Assembly (NCBI RefSeq): GCF_900005765.1
Contig: NC_041689.1
Coordinates: 1,364,001 to 1,428,000, forward strand
Length of the DNA: 64,000 nt
Reading direction: 5' to 3'
From: Plasmodium relictum
Taxonomy: Eukaryota > Apicomplexa > Aconoidasida > Haemosporida > Plasmodiidae
The position numbers were made by a program, and so were the translations under genes. Positions 21,835 to 35,901 of this stretch are shown one piece after another. Under the pieces are notes generated by a model. The model was not told the DNA's origin, ran no database searches, and worked only from the letters and a program-made list of their open reading frames with translations. Numbering within the stretch: the stretch's first letter is position 1; every line of letters begins with the position of its first letter.

Positions 21835-22799
21835 TTATTCTTTATTGGACAAGTTTCTTTTTTGGCGAAATTTTGATATCTGAATAAGTAAAAAAAAATA
21901 AATAAATAAAAACAAAATTAAAAAACTAAAAAATAAAATTATTTTAATTTAGCATTAAGAATTATGAAAAAAAAAAATAATAAATAAATAACTCATAAAT
22001 TTTATCACTGTCTAAAAATAATTAAAATTTTACTAATATATAAAATATTACAACACATTTTCTTTTATTTTTAATTACCACAGTTGTGAATCTTTCTTTT
22101 AATTTTTCGTTTTTAGCTATACAATTATCAGGCCCATATGGTGGCTTAATACTTACTTCACCATTTAGTACTAAGATGTCTTTACTGTTCCAAACACAAT
22201 CAGGATGCCTATATGAAGAGAAAAAAAAAAATACAAATATATATAAATATATGAAGGCTAGAAGTAAATAATTTGAATTAAATTAAATTTTTAATAAAAA
22301 TATGAAAAAGATAAATTTTTTTTAATCTAAGAAATATAAAGAAACCATTATTAATTATAACATATTTTATATTAAAAAAAAGAATATATATATATAATAT
22401 ACTACACTAAATAAATATTCTTTCTCTTTCAATTTACGTTTTCCATATAAAATCAAATAAGTCTTGAGCTTCCTGTGTTACCCCAATTCCAATACGGGAT
22501 TTATTTTTTTCAAAATTAAGTATAGCTTTTCTTTCAATTTTTTCAACAATATTTTTATCAATTATGGGTAAAGGGTCATATATATTTTTTACTCTTCGTT
22601 TTGTTTCAACATCTGTGATTATGTTTGTCCTAATTATATAAAAATTTGCTGTACCATTTCTATTATCTTCTTTTATTATGATAAAATTTGAAGAAGTATC
22701 ATAGCAATATAATTCCCCTTCAAATGTATGACCATCAGAAGTTCTTGTAACTATTGTATGACCAAAATACAAAGATGGATCAAAACTATTCTTGACCAT
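21835..22799 (-). CDS. LSM12: LSM12 homologue (LSm plus anticodon-binding-like domain)
   Basis: I read three exons on the minus strand: 22799-22438, 22208-22079 and 21879-21835, giving 178 residues (human LSM12 has about 195). Exon 1 encodes the LSm domain: YFGHTIVTRTSDGHTFEGEL then a strand pattern to NIITDVE (about 12-65). It continues into the AD domain (IGIGVTQEAQDLFDFIWKT). Exon 2 supplies the most diagnostic part (HPDCVWNSKDILVLNGEVSI, then KPPYGPDNC), matching the CKWQEKNIVVMEEVVI..PPYQVENC pattern of LSM12. Exon 3 ends with ISKFRQKRNLSNKE. LSM12 is an RNA-associated protein linked to ataxin-2/Pbp1-type complexes in other eukaryotes. Joins are GTAAAT/TAG and GTAATT/CAG. The last small exon is the least certain piece. 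Confidence 0.9.
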
Positions 22800-25700
22800 A
22801 TTACAATTTTATGGATTGTTCATATAAGTTTTAGAAGTCTATAAATTATCTGTTTTTCTTATTTATTTTCATTTGAAATTAGGAGTAAAATAGTATACTA
22901 CATTTGATAAAGACTTAAAACTAAGATATCTCAAAATGTACAAATTATATATTTATGTTTATATTTATTATATTTCAAAAAATGAAAAAAATCAAATATT
23001 TTATGGAGTTACATCAAAATATTAATTATAAGAAAATGACAAAGTCATATTTTTGTGTGCAAAAGAAAAAAAAAAAACTTTATATATATATGAGAATGGT
23101 TTAAATTTTATGAGGAAAACTTATGTGAATTTATTGGTTTATAACTAAAATTAAACCCTTATTTTTTGTAATTTTTACCACATATAAATATGCATGAATT
23201 AATGTAAAGTTTTATATGGCACATTTAATTAAACTTTAAGTTTTTTTATCAATACTATTTTTTTTTTTTTTTTATTAAAACGTAAAATTAAAATAAAAAA
23301 AAATGTTTATAAATAACATGAATTATTTATGTCAACAAAATAAAAATAAAACTATCAAATATATAGATATAACAATAACATTTTAAAAGAAAAGAATTAA
23401 AAAAATTAAAATAAACCAAATTATCAATTAAAATATATGTAGAAAAAAATATTATACATAAAATTTTCAAAATAGCTTAAATATATATAACATAGCTCAT
23501 ATAAAAGAATACATAAAAAGTGTACAATATTTTTTTTTTTTCAATATTTTTTTTTTTAATATTATGATCCCATTAAAAAGTATGAAAAGAAATATGTAAT
23601 TAAAAATATAGTATAAAAACAATTTATCATTAAGAATAAAAGAAATATAAAATAAAACAAAGTTTTTTAAGAATACATATAAAAATAAATAATGTATTTA
23701 ATAGCATATTTTATATTAAAATGAAAAATCAAGATACTTTTTTGCTATAATGAATCTTATGGATATACAAAAAAATTATTATTACATTGAATAAAAAAAA
23801 AAAGTTATATTTTAAAAATAAAAAATTAAATAAAAGAAAAAACAGAACTTTCATTTATTGAAGTACGTATATATATTTTTAAATTAATGACATAATAATA
23901 TGGAAATAGGTATATAAATAAAGTTATATACTTTCACAAGTTGAAACTCATTAATTGCAACTTTCTTATAAGTAAAAATTTTTAATAATATATATTAACA
24001 GCTATATTACTATTTTTACTATTACAGATAATTTACTCAATTTTTTAAACATATGTTATTTTTAAAGCTTAATTTTTATACCTAATCATGTGCTTATATA
24101 CAAATTAGTATGAAAAAATTCAAAAAAATACAATACAAATATTATGCATGATTATATATATTTTTTAATACTAATAGAAAAAAAATTTAATTATATTTAA
24201 AATATAATAAAAAGTGCATATAAGCGTAAAAAGTATATTTGATTATTAAATACTTTGGCATTGCATACACCTTTTTCATAAAAGATCATAACATATATGC
24301 AATTAGTTTACTTTTTAAATGTTTTGTAACAATACAAATAGAAAAAATATGTATTCATTAGAATACATGGAAAATGATATAAACTATTAAGGAAGCATAG
24401 CTTAATTTATATATTAAATTATGTATAAATAATATATAATGTACTTTTAAAACTTGTTTAGTATAAAAATACCATATTTTTCTTCCTTTGTAAACAAAAC
24501 CAATTTCTCGAAATAATAAATTTAAATTTACCACTTAACTTAATATAAAGCTCAAAATATAAAATATATTGAATTGAAACCCTCTAATAAACGAAATAAA
24601 TAGATAAAAAGGAAAAATTTAATTTTTTTATATTTTTAAATTTTTGAAAAAATAATTCAATACTGTTTTAAGAAAAATTATTTTTCTCATGTTATTTACT
24701 TGATTTGTATAATAATAAATAAAACTCTTCAAAAAAAAAACAAGAATATTAAGAAACATTAAGAATTAGTATTTTTTCAGAGAATATTAAATAGAACTAT
24801 TTTGTTATTATGCTATCGTTATTTGTATTCATAATAAATCTAGTTACATTCTCATTTATTTTTTTTATTAATTAAAATACCAAAATTAAGATATTTTTAT
24901 TACTAATAATAAAATATATAAAGAAATTAGGTTACAACAATTTTAGTATTTTATAAAATATTCCATTTTTTTACTTTTTTTTTTTTTTTTTCCATATTAA
25001 AACATAAAATTTTCAATAAGGTTATTGGTTTTCCCCCAAATAAAATAAAAATAAAAATATAAAATTGTAATTTTTAATAAAAGATAATATGCATCATAAA
25101 AAAGGAAATAATATGTAAATATTTAAGATTATTTATACTTCAAAAATATTAAAATATCTACATTTCTTAAAATAAAATGCGTACACATGATTTATATTCG
25201 TACAAATTAACTCAAAAAAAAATATTTGTGAGTATAATATCCATAAAAAAAACTATTATTGGAAATGTACTAAACAGAAATAAGGATGTAATTACTTTTT
25301 TTTAATCAAAAATAATTAATACTCTTATAAGATTTATGCATATTCCTTTTTTTTTATTCATTTCGAAATAGTTGCTTGATACTCATTTGCATAAAATAAC
25401 AAAAAAACAATAATATATAAGAAAATCTACATTTTTTATAATATTTTTTAATTAGCATTTTTATTCAAAATTCATTTATAGATTTTAAATATAAAGGATA
25501 TTTTTTTATTTGTTTCTTGATTAGTATTTTTACTCAACATGTATTTTCTATTTGATTTTTTCTCAATTTTTTTTTTTTTTAAATACACCAACACAATAAT
25601 CTTAATAACTATTCATTAATAATTTTTATAAAAAATTAATGAAAAACTAGCGTACGTATTTATGTGCATATGGGCATATCTAAATTATTAATTATTATAA

Positions 25701-27507
25701 ATGCTTACTATATTGTATAAATTCATTATATTAATGAATGCATGTGCATTTTTTTTTATATTTTCTTTTATTGTTATATTTTAGATTATTTTTTTTTTTC
25801 ACCAAATAAAAATCTATTGTATTCGTATGGCATAAAAAAAGAAAAATTTTAATTCATTTATAAAAGAATAAGCTACAACTTAATATCCTAATTATTCACA
25901 CTTATATTTTTTTACGAAAAATATAAACCATATAATAATATATTTTTAATACATTTTTGAATGTTTCACACAAAAAATTTTACAAAAAAGTAAAATAAAA
26001 ATATATATAATTTTTATAAAATATATATACGATAATTATACTATTTCACTTTATATTATTTATAGTTTATCTATTAAAAGATATATATTTATATGAAAAT
26101 ACCTATATATTTTTTTATATTTTAAATATATAAGTCAAATGAGTTATGTATCTTGTTCTATATGTTATATTATGACTTATTCTTAAATACAATATAATAT
26201 AACTTTATTTTTTTTTAATTTTTTATATATTTTAAGCATATAATTATTTTTTCTTAATCTTATTCTTTTTAACTTAAAATTTTATGAGTTATTTAATGAA
26301 TATTATGAATTATACAAACATTTTGCTTATAAAATATTTATTTATATATGTATAATTTGTTACTTTTTATTTTTATTTTGTTCTTATAAGCTTTGTTTTA
26401 ATTTCATTTCCTTTATTTTTTTTTTTTTTCTTTTCTTTTTTCCTTTTATCTTTTTACTTTTTTCTATTTTTACGTTTTTCTTTTTTCTTTTCTTTTTATT
26501 TCTATTTTTTTTTTTTTTTTTTGTTTTTATTTTATTTTACTTTCATTTATGAGCCACTTTGGATTTACATTGATAGTATTGTTGATCTGACGATTAAAAT
26601 ATAAAATTTTAAAGAAAACCAAAAGAAATGAAAAATGAACATTTTATATGGGCATTTCATTTTTATAAAAGTCTATTTTTTTATTTACTTATGAATTAAA
26701 AAATTTAACTGAATTTTTTTTTCTCCTGATTCCTTAATGAAGTATTATTAAAATTGAATTTATTAATAATTTTTCTTGCTGTATTTTTTTATTTTTATAT
26801 CGCCAAAAATATTTATTAATCACTTATATGCACACCTAATTGTAAAGGGGAAAAAAAAAATTTACTGCTATGATTAAAAAAAAAATTTTTCCTCCCCTTT
26901 CTGCAAAAGCTTAAATTTTTTATTATTGATTATAAAATATTTAAATATATATATCTAATATTCATGAATTTTTTTAAAAATTGTGTAGAAATGCCTTGAT
27001 AAAAAAATATATGAAAACTACTCAGACACAATGTTTTTTCACAATTTTTATTTTTTGTTCAATTAAATAAACTGCATTGATTATTTTATTTATATTTCAT
27101 CTTTTACTTTTAGATTTCCATATATAAATATCATTTCATTTATACACATTTTTTTAAATTTTATGTTTACTGAATATATATACTTTATACATATTTATAC
27201 TTTTTAAACACACTAAAAAAAAGTTATGCGTATAAATATATATTTACATATTTATTTAAGAAAATTATAACACAATTATCGCATTTTCATCATTTACCTT
27301 TTTTCTTTTTCCTTTCCATATAAATTATATTTTTATATTAACAAATTACTAGTGTAAATTTTTTTTTATAATATATGTATATATTTTTATATAAATTTCT
27401 TATTCCATTTTTTATTTTTTTTATTTTTTATAAATATCTATATTATTGATCACATAATTGCTATTATGTTTTAAAAAAAAAAATAGATATTTGTAAATTA
27501 AAAAAAG
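22800..27507. other. 4.7 kb gene-free divergent region
   Basis: This separates LSM12 (minus) from the Asn-rich gene (plus). I find no coding region in it. It is AT-rich throughout, with T-rich tracts increasing towards 26400-26530. A G/C-containing island lies at about 26546-26602 and a purine/pyrimidine inverted repeat at 26844-26900. Its length suggests a long 5' UTR and promoter for the large gene, as is common for Plasmodium regulatory genes, or non-coding transcripts; that is inference. Confidence 0.55.
26844..26900. repeat. Inverted repeat / potential hairpin
   Basis: The left arm AAAGGGG (26844-26850) followed by an A run pairs with a T run and CCCCTTT (26894-26900). An inner AAATTT-like segment allows a longer imperfect stem around a loop containing TTACTGCTATGATT. 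It lies about 610 bases before the start codon of the Asn-rich gene, so it could be in its 5' UTR. Confidence 0.55.
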
Positions 27508-30500
27508 ATGGAAAGAAATTTTAATAATGTTGATAACAAAAACACATGCATAAGAAAGGTTGATTATATGAATGATCAAATAAAAATGAATAACAATTAT
27601 ATGAATAATATGAGTAATTACGATATGCAAGAATCATTAATTTCAGCAAATCCTGAATATAAAAATGTTTTCAATGAACAAAATATAAACCCTTACGATT
27701 ATAATATATTGATGAAACAAAATAAAGTATGTGATAGCAGTATGCATGTTCTAAACAAAAGTGCTAATAATAAAGCTAATAATTTCGTTGATGACAAAAT
27801 ATATAATTCCTTCAACCTCAAAAAAATGTCAAATATAAATAATATGAATCATATGAAAAATTTACAAAATAATATTTCATATATAAATGATTGTGAAAAT
27901 ATATATAATAAAAATTATATCAATAATAATGTTGATTGTAATAATATAAATCAGGTAAATGCAAATTCAAACAAATTACAAAATTTATATGTAAATAAAA
28001 ATTTAATTGCCAATAATATATATGAAATTAACGAAAAACAAAATAATTTAAATTTACCCAATTATAATCAATATAATTCTTCAAATAACAGCAATCAGGC
28101 TATGAACCAAAGAAATGATTATAACAATAAAATTATGAACATAAACAAATTGAGAAATTTTAGCACATGCGATAATTTAATATCAAATGAAAATGAAATA
28201 ATGAATAATCATCCCACTAATGTAGTAGCAAATACGCATCAAAATAATATGTTAAGTAAATTGAATATAAATCAAATGAATTGTGACATAAACAATAACA
28301 TGAAAAATAAAATGCAATTAATGAAGAATCCTAATATTGATGAACTAAACAGTGAAAACGTAAATCATAATTATTCTATGTCACCTAATTATTATGATGA
28401 TAACATGATTAGAAATTACAATAGTAACAATAATAATAATAATCAAAATAGTATTTTTTATCCAAATAATATTATTGCTGATAAAATGGGAATGAATATT
28501 AATAATATATCTGATAACGGTGATGAATATAAAATTTCTCCAAATAAACAAGATACATTAATTGAAGTTACAAAAAGTATGATAATGAATAATGTAAATA
28601 ATCAAAGTAAAATTAATAAGTTAAATTTAAACGCAAATATGATATCATCTTCCAATAATAATCAAAATAATTTAAATGTTAACTATAACGAAACTATAAA
28701 AGATGTAAATTATATGAATTCTTTAAATACTAATAACCAAATAATTCATAATAATAATAATAATAATAGTAATGATGAATGTAATATGAATGATGTTAAT
28801 AAAATAAATAGTAATATCATTAACAACCTAAGCATGATAAATGAATATAATAAAAATATGAAAATGAATGAATTAGAAAAAAAGTCACCAAATCAAAATA
28901 CTACCTCTCAAAAAAACATAACAAATTACATGAATCAATATGTAGTAAATTATGACAATTCTTCTATGAAAAATAAAATAAATAATCTTTCCAAACTGCA
29001 AAATGTGAATAATAATAATAATACTAATAATAGCAATAATGTTATAAATAGTTTTCCCAATGTTTTAAATGTTCCATCACAAACCTTTAAAAAAATAGAA
29101 AATCAAATTCCAAGAAATAATAATTATATGAATGTTCTAAATAACTATAATAGTAGTAATAATAATATATATAATAGTGTAAATAAAATAAACATGAATA
29201 ACAATTTTAAAAACAATCCAGAAGCGTTAATTAATTCTAAAAATGTTACAGACAATACAGATAATGAACCATATATAAGTTTAAATAATCACTTAAATAG
29301 TCAAAGCAATGTAACTACTCTGAAGCAGAATGTTATGAATAATAACAAGTTAAATGGAAACTATAATATGAATATATTAAACAATAATTTAATACAAAAT
29401 GATATTGCAAATAGAGCTCCAAAAAAAATGAACAAGCAATTAAATATAATGAAAAATATAAATATGATACAAAAAAATAATTTTTCTTTAAAAACAGATA
29501 AAAATGATGTTACTATAAACAATTTAAATACTTATCAGCAATATCAGAATAAAGAGGTAAATAATAAAATTAATTTTACAAATAATCTAATTAATAACAG
29601 CAATTTTAATATATATAACAACATAAATAATACTGATCAAGTAATAAACAAAAATGTGGAAAATAGTATAAATGTAAATAAAATTCTTAATAATTTAAAT
29701 ACACCAAAAAATAGCAATTTAAATTCTAATTTAAGTGGTATAAACCCCAACATTAATAATATAAATAATAATAATAATAAAACATTACAAATAAATAGTC
29801 CCTTAAAAAATATATCATCATTACCTTCATCCACTAATTATAATATAAAAAAACTTTTATATTCATCAAAAATAAATTCACCAAACTTATACTCTTCTAA
29901 AGCAATCGATTACTCTTTAAATAATTCTGCTAATAGCTCAGCAAACTATTTAAATAATAATTTGATGAATAATAACTTAATGAACAATATTAATGAAATT
30001 GATAACATAACGAATAATTTAGCAAATAATATAACAAATAATATAACAAATAATTTACAAATTATTAATAACAATAACGTTACTCAAAAAATAAACAATA
30101 ATATATCTATTAATGTATCTAATGATATAAATAGCAATTTGAATAATTTAAAAAAGTATAAAAATAATTTATTAAATAATTTAAATGATTTTTCTAATAT
30201 AAATGATATGGATAAGTTAATTAAAAATTCTGATAACTCGGATAATTTTAATGATTTTGATAATTCTAAAAATTTATTAAATTCATCAAATTTAAATGAT
30301 CCTAATTATATAACAAAGGATAATAATATAAATTACAAAGGAATATTAAATAATGGGATGAACATGAATGATCAAATTTTAAATAAAAATAATGAGTTAC
30401 AACCTAATTATTATTTATTAAATAATAATGATCAAATTAACCCTAATAACAATGATAATAGCCTAAATAATTCACAGAATAATTTAATGTTAAATACAAA

Positions 30501-33500
30501 TTATGACATACTAAAAATGAAAATGATTCCTAAAAATGATAAATTAAACTTAATTGATATAAAAAATGATTATAATAATATTACCAATGACAACATTCTA
30601 AATAACAACCTAATGAAACAAAGAAAAATATCACCTTTAGAATCACTTAATTCATATAATAGCTTAGATAATACGTTAAATAATAATAGTAATAATAATA
30701 TTAATAGTATTATTAACAACAATTTTAACAATAACAATATAAAAAATACAGCAAATATTAATTGTAACACTTTTTATGATTCAGATATACATAATAGATT
30801 AAGCAGTAATGTGAATATGAAAAATAATATGAATGCAAATATACTAAATAGCACTAATAATATAAATGAAACTTCTAATATATATTCAAATATAAATAAT
30901 AATAAAATGATTAATTCTACAACAAATGATAAGAATGAAATTGATAGCATAAAATATGAATTATTAAATAATTTAAATAATAATATTACTAACAATAATA
31001 TGCCATTCAATGAGTTGCATAATAATAATCAAATAATAGTCCTAAATAACAAAATGAATAAAAATATATTATCTGATGAAAATAATAAAAATTGTTTATC
31101 ATCTGATATAAATTTTCTAAAAAATGAATATAACAACAAATCAAATTTAGAAAAAATTGTTAGAAATGTAGAGGCATTAACACCTTCCAATAGTACACCT
31201 ATTCATTATGATAAAAATGAAAATATCTACTCAGATAGAAAAGGTAATTTTAATGACATTTATAATACCATGGCAAACACTAAAAATAACATGATGCACC
31301 TAAATAAAGTTTTGTATACAAAAAATAATAATAATAATGAAAATCAAATAATGAATAATATGAACAGAAATAATTTATTAAATATACAAAAAATGAACCA
31401 CATGAATACTTCCGATGTTAATAATAATAGTTCTAATTTTATTAACAATTTAAATAGTAACAATGATAATAAAGGCAATAATATTAATATTCCTAAAGAA
31501 ACTATATTTTTAAACAATGATGAAAAATTAGCAGTTCAAGATATAAAAAAAATGCGTAATAAAGTACCACCAAATTATTCTTCTGTGAACTATTTAGGTA
31601 ATGACTTATTAAAACAGTATAATAACTTAAATAATTTCAACAGTATAAATTCATTAGGAAATGAAAATAATTCAAATATGAAAGAATTTAATAACTCAAG
31701 TAATTTAAATCATATGAATATTCTTAACAATGTAAATAATTATAATGAAATAAATAAAAACAATTACTCTTTTATAAATGATAATAACATTAATAATGAT
31801 CATAATAATGTCAACTATGGTTATGAAAATAATACATATAAAGAACTAATTTCTAATAATAATTATGTTAATAACGAAGAATTAAAGAAAAATAATAGTA
31901 ATAGCAATGTTAATAATTTTAATAATACATATGAGTATATATCAGAAAATAATAAAAATAATTATTTACAGTATATTATTAACAAATCAATTGACATGCC
32001 GACAAATAATAGCATAAAACCACCGTTAAATTTAAAAAATTTAATTAATATTAATAATAATTTTAATTTATTGATGAATAATTTAAACTCTCCTTATATA
32101 AATAATTATTTAAATAATGATAATGGTATTAACAATAATAATAATAGCGATAATAATAATAATAATAATAATAGTAATAATAACAATAATACATTTCTTT
32201 TTAATGACAAAATGACTTTACAGCAAAATCAAATAAATTTATTAAATGATAATTTTAAAACAAACAAAAATAACACTAGTAATATATTAAACGATATGAA
32301 CTTAAATAGTAAAAATTCAAATAATTTACTACATGAGAATGTAAATTTAAATAATTTAAACATGGATCAATCATCCCTGAATTTTTGTATGCAAAAAAAC
32401 ATGTACATTAATAATGAAAAATTACATAATATATACGATTCCTATTTAAAAGAAAATGCGCCAGTTAAAAATAATAATATATCAAATAAATTTTGTAATT
32501 TTGAAAATCAGAATAATATATTATATTCAATAAATCGTAATTTATTAAAACAAAATGCAAGCAATGTTAAAAGAAAAGGAAATAATATGAATATTGTAAA
32601 TAAAGACAATTTTTCATTAAATAATGTTAATTTAATGACTGATATGAAATCAAATGTAAAAAATATTTTAGATTATGAAATGAAAGGAAAAGAAAATTTT
32701 TTTAATAACTCAAGTGCATTAAATGAAAATTTACTAAATTTAAATATAAATCAGAATAATCAAGAAATTAATCTTAATTATCAAAGAAATATTAATAAAA
32801 GAAAAAAGATAGATGAGAAATGTAATGATTTAATGAATAGTGTAGATTCTTTAAAGGGTTCAAAACGATCAAGAAAAAAAAAAAAAGCAAACAATAATTT
32901 TTCATCAGCATCATCAAATAATGATGCATTATCAAAGAGTAATAAAAATGTAAGAATTACAAAAAATAAATTACAAAAACAAAAAAATTTTAATTTAATA
33001 AATTCTATAAATCAACAAGATATTGATCTCAATGATTCTTCATTAAATATACAAAATAAAAATATTAAAGTTATGGATACCGATTTAAATAGAAATGAAG
33101 ATAATTATCTAAATATGAAAAACTATAATGAAATTATTGATAATTGTACTATGATAAATCCTGATAATTCTATAACGGATAATACAAATGCAACAGGTGT
33201 AACTAGTAATTTAATTGATGAATCGGTAACCTTAAAGGAAAATCATTTATTGAATAAATTAAATCATAATTATACTCAGCAGAATGTTGAAACAAACTGT
33301 AAAATTAATAATGACAATAATATAAACAACAGCGTAAGTAATAACAATATAAAAAATAGTAATATGAATGATATAAATAAGAATATTAATAATACCAATA
33401 TAAGTAATAATATTACTATAAATTTTAATAAAATAAATAACAACATAAAAAATGATTTTAATATAAATAATAATAATATGCTTGACAATCAAAATAATAT

Positions 33501-35901
33501 ATGCAATTATACTTGTAAAAGCAAAATAAACGAACCTATTAGTGATTCCGTTTCTCCGAAATTAAATGATATGAAAAATCCTGAAAATGTACTTAATCAT
33601 ATAAATAAATCTATTATTGACAATGAAGAAAATAGTAGTAATTTAACAAAAAATGAAATTTTCTCATGTTCTAATAAAATGGAAGAACTAGAAATAAATA
33701 ATATAAACAAAAATAATTTAACAGAAAATAGTTGTGCTATTGAAAATAATCTTATTAATCCTATTACTAATAAAAATGAAGAAAATATAACAAACATGGA
33801 AATATGTAACTCTATTAATAACATAAATCAAAATATTACGTATCATGAAGATTCTAATAATGAAGTTATGCATCATGACATAAATAAAAATATAATGAAC
33901 AATAATTCTAATATAAATATTAATGTAAATAATGATATTAATACCAATTTAAATAATAATCTAATTAGTAATGTTCATAACATCAATAATTTGTCAAGTG
34001 AAAATAACTACACAAATTTAAACGAAAATTTAAAAAATAACAGTAATATAAATGATTTATATGTGATAAGCAAAAATGAAAACATTAGCAATAATATTAA
34101 TGATGTAAGTAATCAAGAAAAAAAAAATCCTATTGATGACAATTACTCGTCATATGAAAACAATAGAAATAGTAACTTAGGTAATTCTACAATTAATAAC
34201 AATAATGAAAATAACTTTAATGATCTAAACATTTGTACCCCATATATAGAATGTAAAGTACAAGAAACAAATAGTACTGATAAAGATGAAATAAGTAATA
34301 AAATATTAAATATTCAAAACAATATTAATAATAATTACAACTGTGTTATTAGTGATAGCAATTTAAATGAAACCAGTAAATTAAATAATATCACAGATAA
34401 TATAGAAAATAACTCAACAAATAAAATAGTGCAAAATATTCATCTTCAAAACGAAAAAGAAATGCCATATAAAAAAAAAGATGAAACTCATATATTGATT
34501 GAAAATATATGTAAAGATAATAATAATGATTCCATTCCAATAAATAATGAAGAAAACAATTCAAAATACCAAATTGAGAATAAAGCATATAACATTTATT
34601 TAAACCAAAAAGTGAAAAAAAGAAATGAGCATGATGACGAATTAAAAATAGACAGTGAAACTTTAAATTGCACTAATAATTGTGAAACGTCTATGAATGA
34701 ATTAATAAGTAATTCAGAAAATAATAAAATATTAGTTAATTTAAATAAAAAGAAATATTTTTTATATACAAGTGAAAGTTATAACATAGAAGAAAGAGAG
34801 GGAAAAAGAAAAAGTATCTTAATTAATTTATTAAATATTAATTTCAAAGAAGAAATAAAAAGAATAATACAGAGAGTAATTGAAAAGAACGAAAAAAATG
34901 AAAAAATTGTATTTAATGTTGTCAAACAAATAAATGTTGAATTTCTTAACATATTAAAAGATTTATTAAGAGGAAAAATAAGTAACTCCCAACAAAATAA
35001 TATAAAAGTTTTGAAAATTCAAAAAAGAAAAGTTTTACAAAAAATTTTTTATCAAAAAAGTAAGAATATTAAACATTTAGAAAAAATATATATCAATATC
35101 AAATATTTTATTGATAATCGTTAATACTTTACGTTTGCATAATAAAAAAAATTAATAATTCCATAAATACTTTTCCATTATTACAACTTTGTTTTTCATT
35201 ATCTTTTTTAATAGATAAAAAATCAAAAATAGTTACTCTTGAGTATATGCTAAAAACTTTTCCTGATTATATTGGAAACAAGAATTGGTAAATTCTCTTT
35301 TCTTTTTTATAATTATCTTTTTTAACATAAATATATATAAATTAAATAAGTTTTGGTAATATAAATTATATAATTTACTTATTTCTTTCCCTTTTTTTAT
35401 AGTATTATAAGATCTGAAGATTGTTTGCTAACAAATGATAAAGAAAAAAGAAATATAGAAAAAATGATAAATGCAAATTTTGAAATAACAGCTACAACTG
35501 TATCATTGGCTACTCCCTCTATTGTTAATTTATTTAAGAATGATGAATATGAGTAAGATTAAAAAAGTAAAAATAAATATTTATTATTATTTTCATTCAT
35601 TTTTCTTTATTTTTATTTTTTACAAAAGACTATTAGACAGTTATTACTGTGATTTCACATGTTTTTATGTTCGTGTCAACGATAAATTTAATGCGACTAT
35701 AGAATTTCACAAAGACATTAAAGTAATTAAAAAAAAAAAGAATATATATAGTTACGTATGTTTTTTTCTCACAAAAAAATTCTTTTTTTTTTTGCTTTTT
35801 AGAATACACAAAATACCAATAAAAATTTTAAACTAAATATAAGAGCACAGTGTGAAGACTATGATACCTTTTTTTGGAATTTTATAGAATTCCTAATATA
35901 A
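27508..35901 (+). CDS. Giant asparagine-rich protein with conserved C-terminus
   Basis: I infer five exons: 27508-35119, 35215-35287, 35403-35552, 35629-35722 and 35803-35901, all joining in frame to about 2675 residues. Exon 1 is dominated by Asn with Asn/Ile/Met/Leu repeats and scattered (AAT)n runs. A basic patch near residues 1785-1800 (RSRKKKKANN) looks like a nuclear localisation signal. From about residue 2410 the composition becomes ordinary: a Lys-rich helical part (SILINLLNINFKEEIKRIIQ). The exons 2-5 part then has mixed, cysteine-containing sequence (TLEYMLKTFPDYIGNK, IRSEDCLLTNDKEK, LLDSYYCDFTCFYVRVNDKF, EDYDTFFWNFIEFLI). I do not recognise this C-terminal domain. The sharp contrast says selection acts mainly on the last 270 or so residues. 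A nuclear or regulatory role is a guess. Confidence 0.85.

Noticed and set aside
22086-22271. Plus-strand 61-codon frame
   Set aside because: Antisense shadow of LSM12 exon 2.
35522-35836. Separate 104-codon plus-strand frame
   Set aside because: It overlaps exon 4 of the Asn-rich gene; the rest is intron sequence rich in Phe/Ile.
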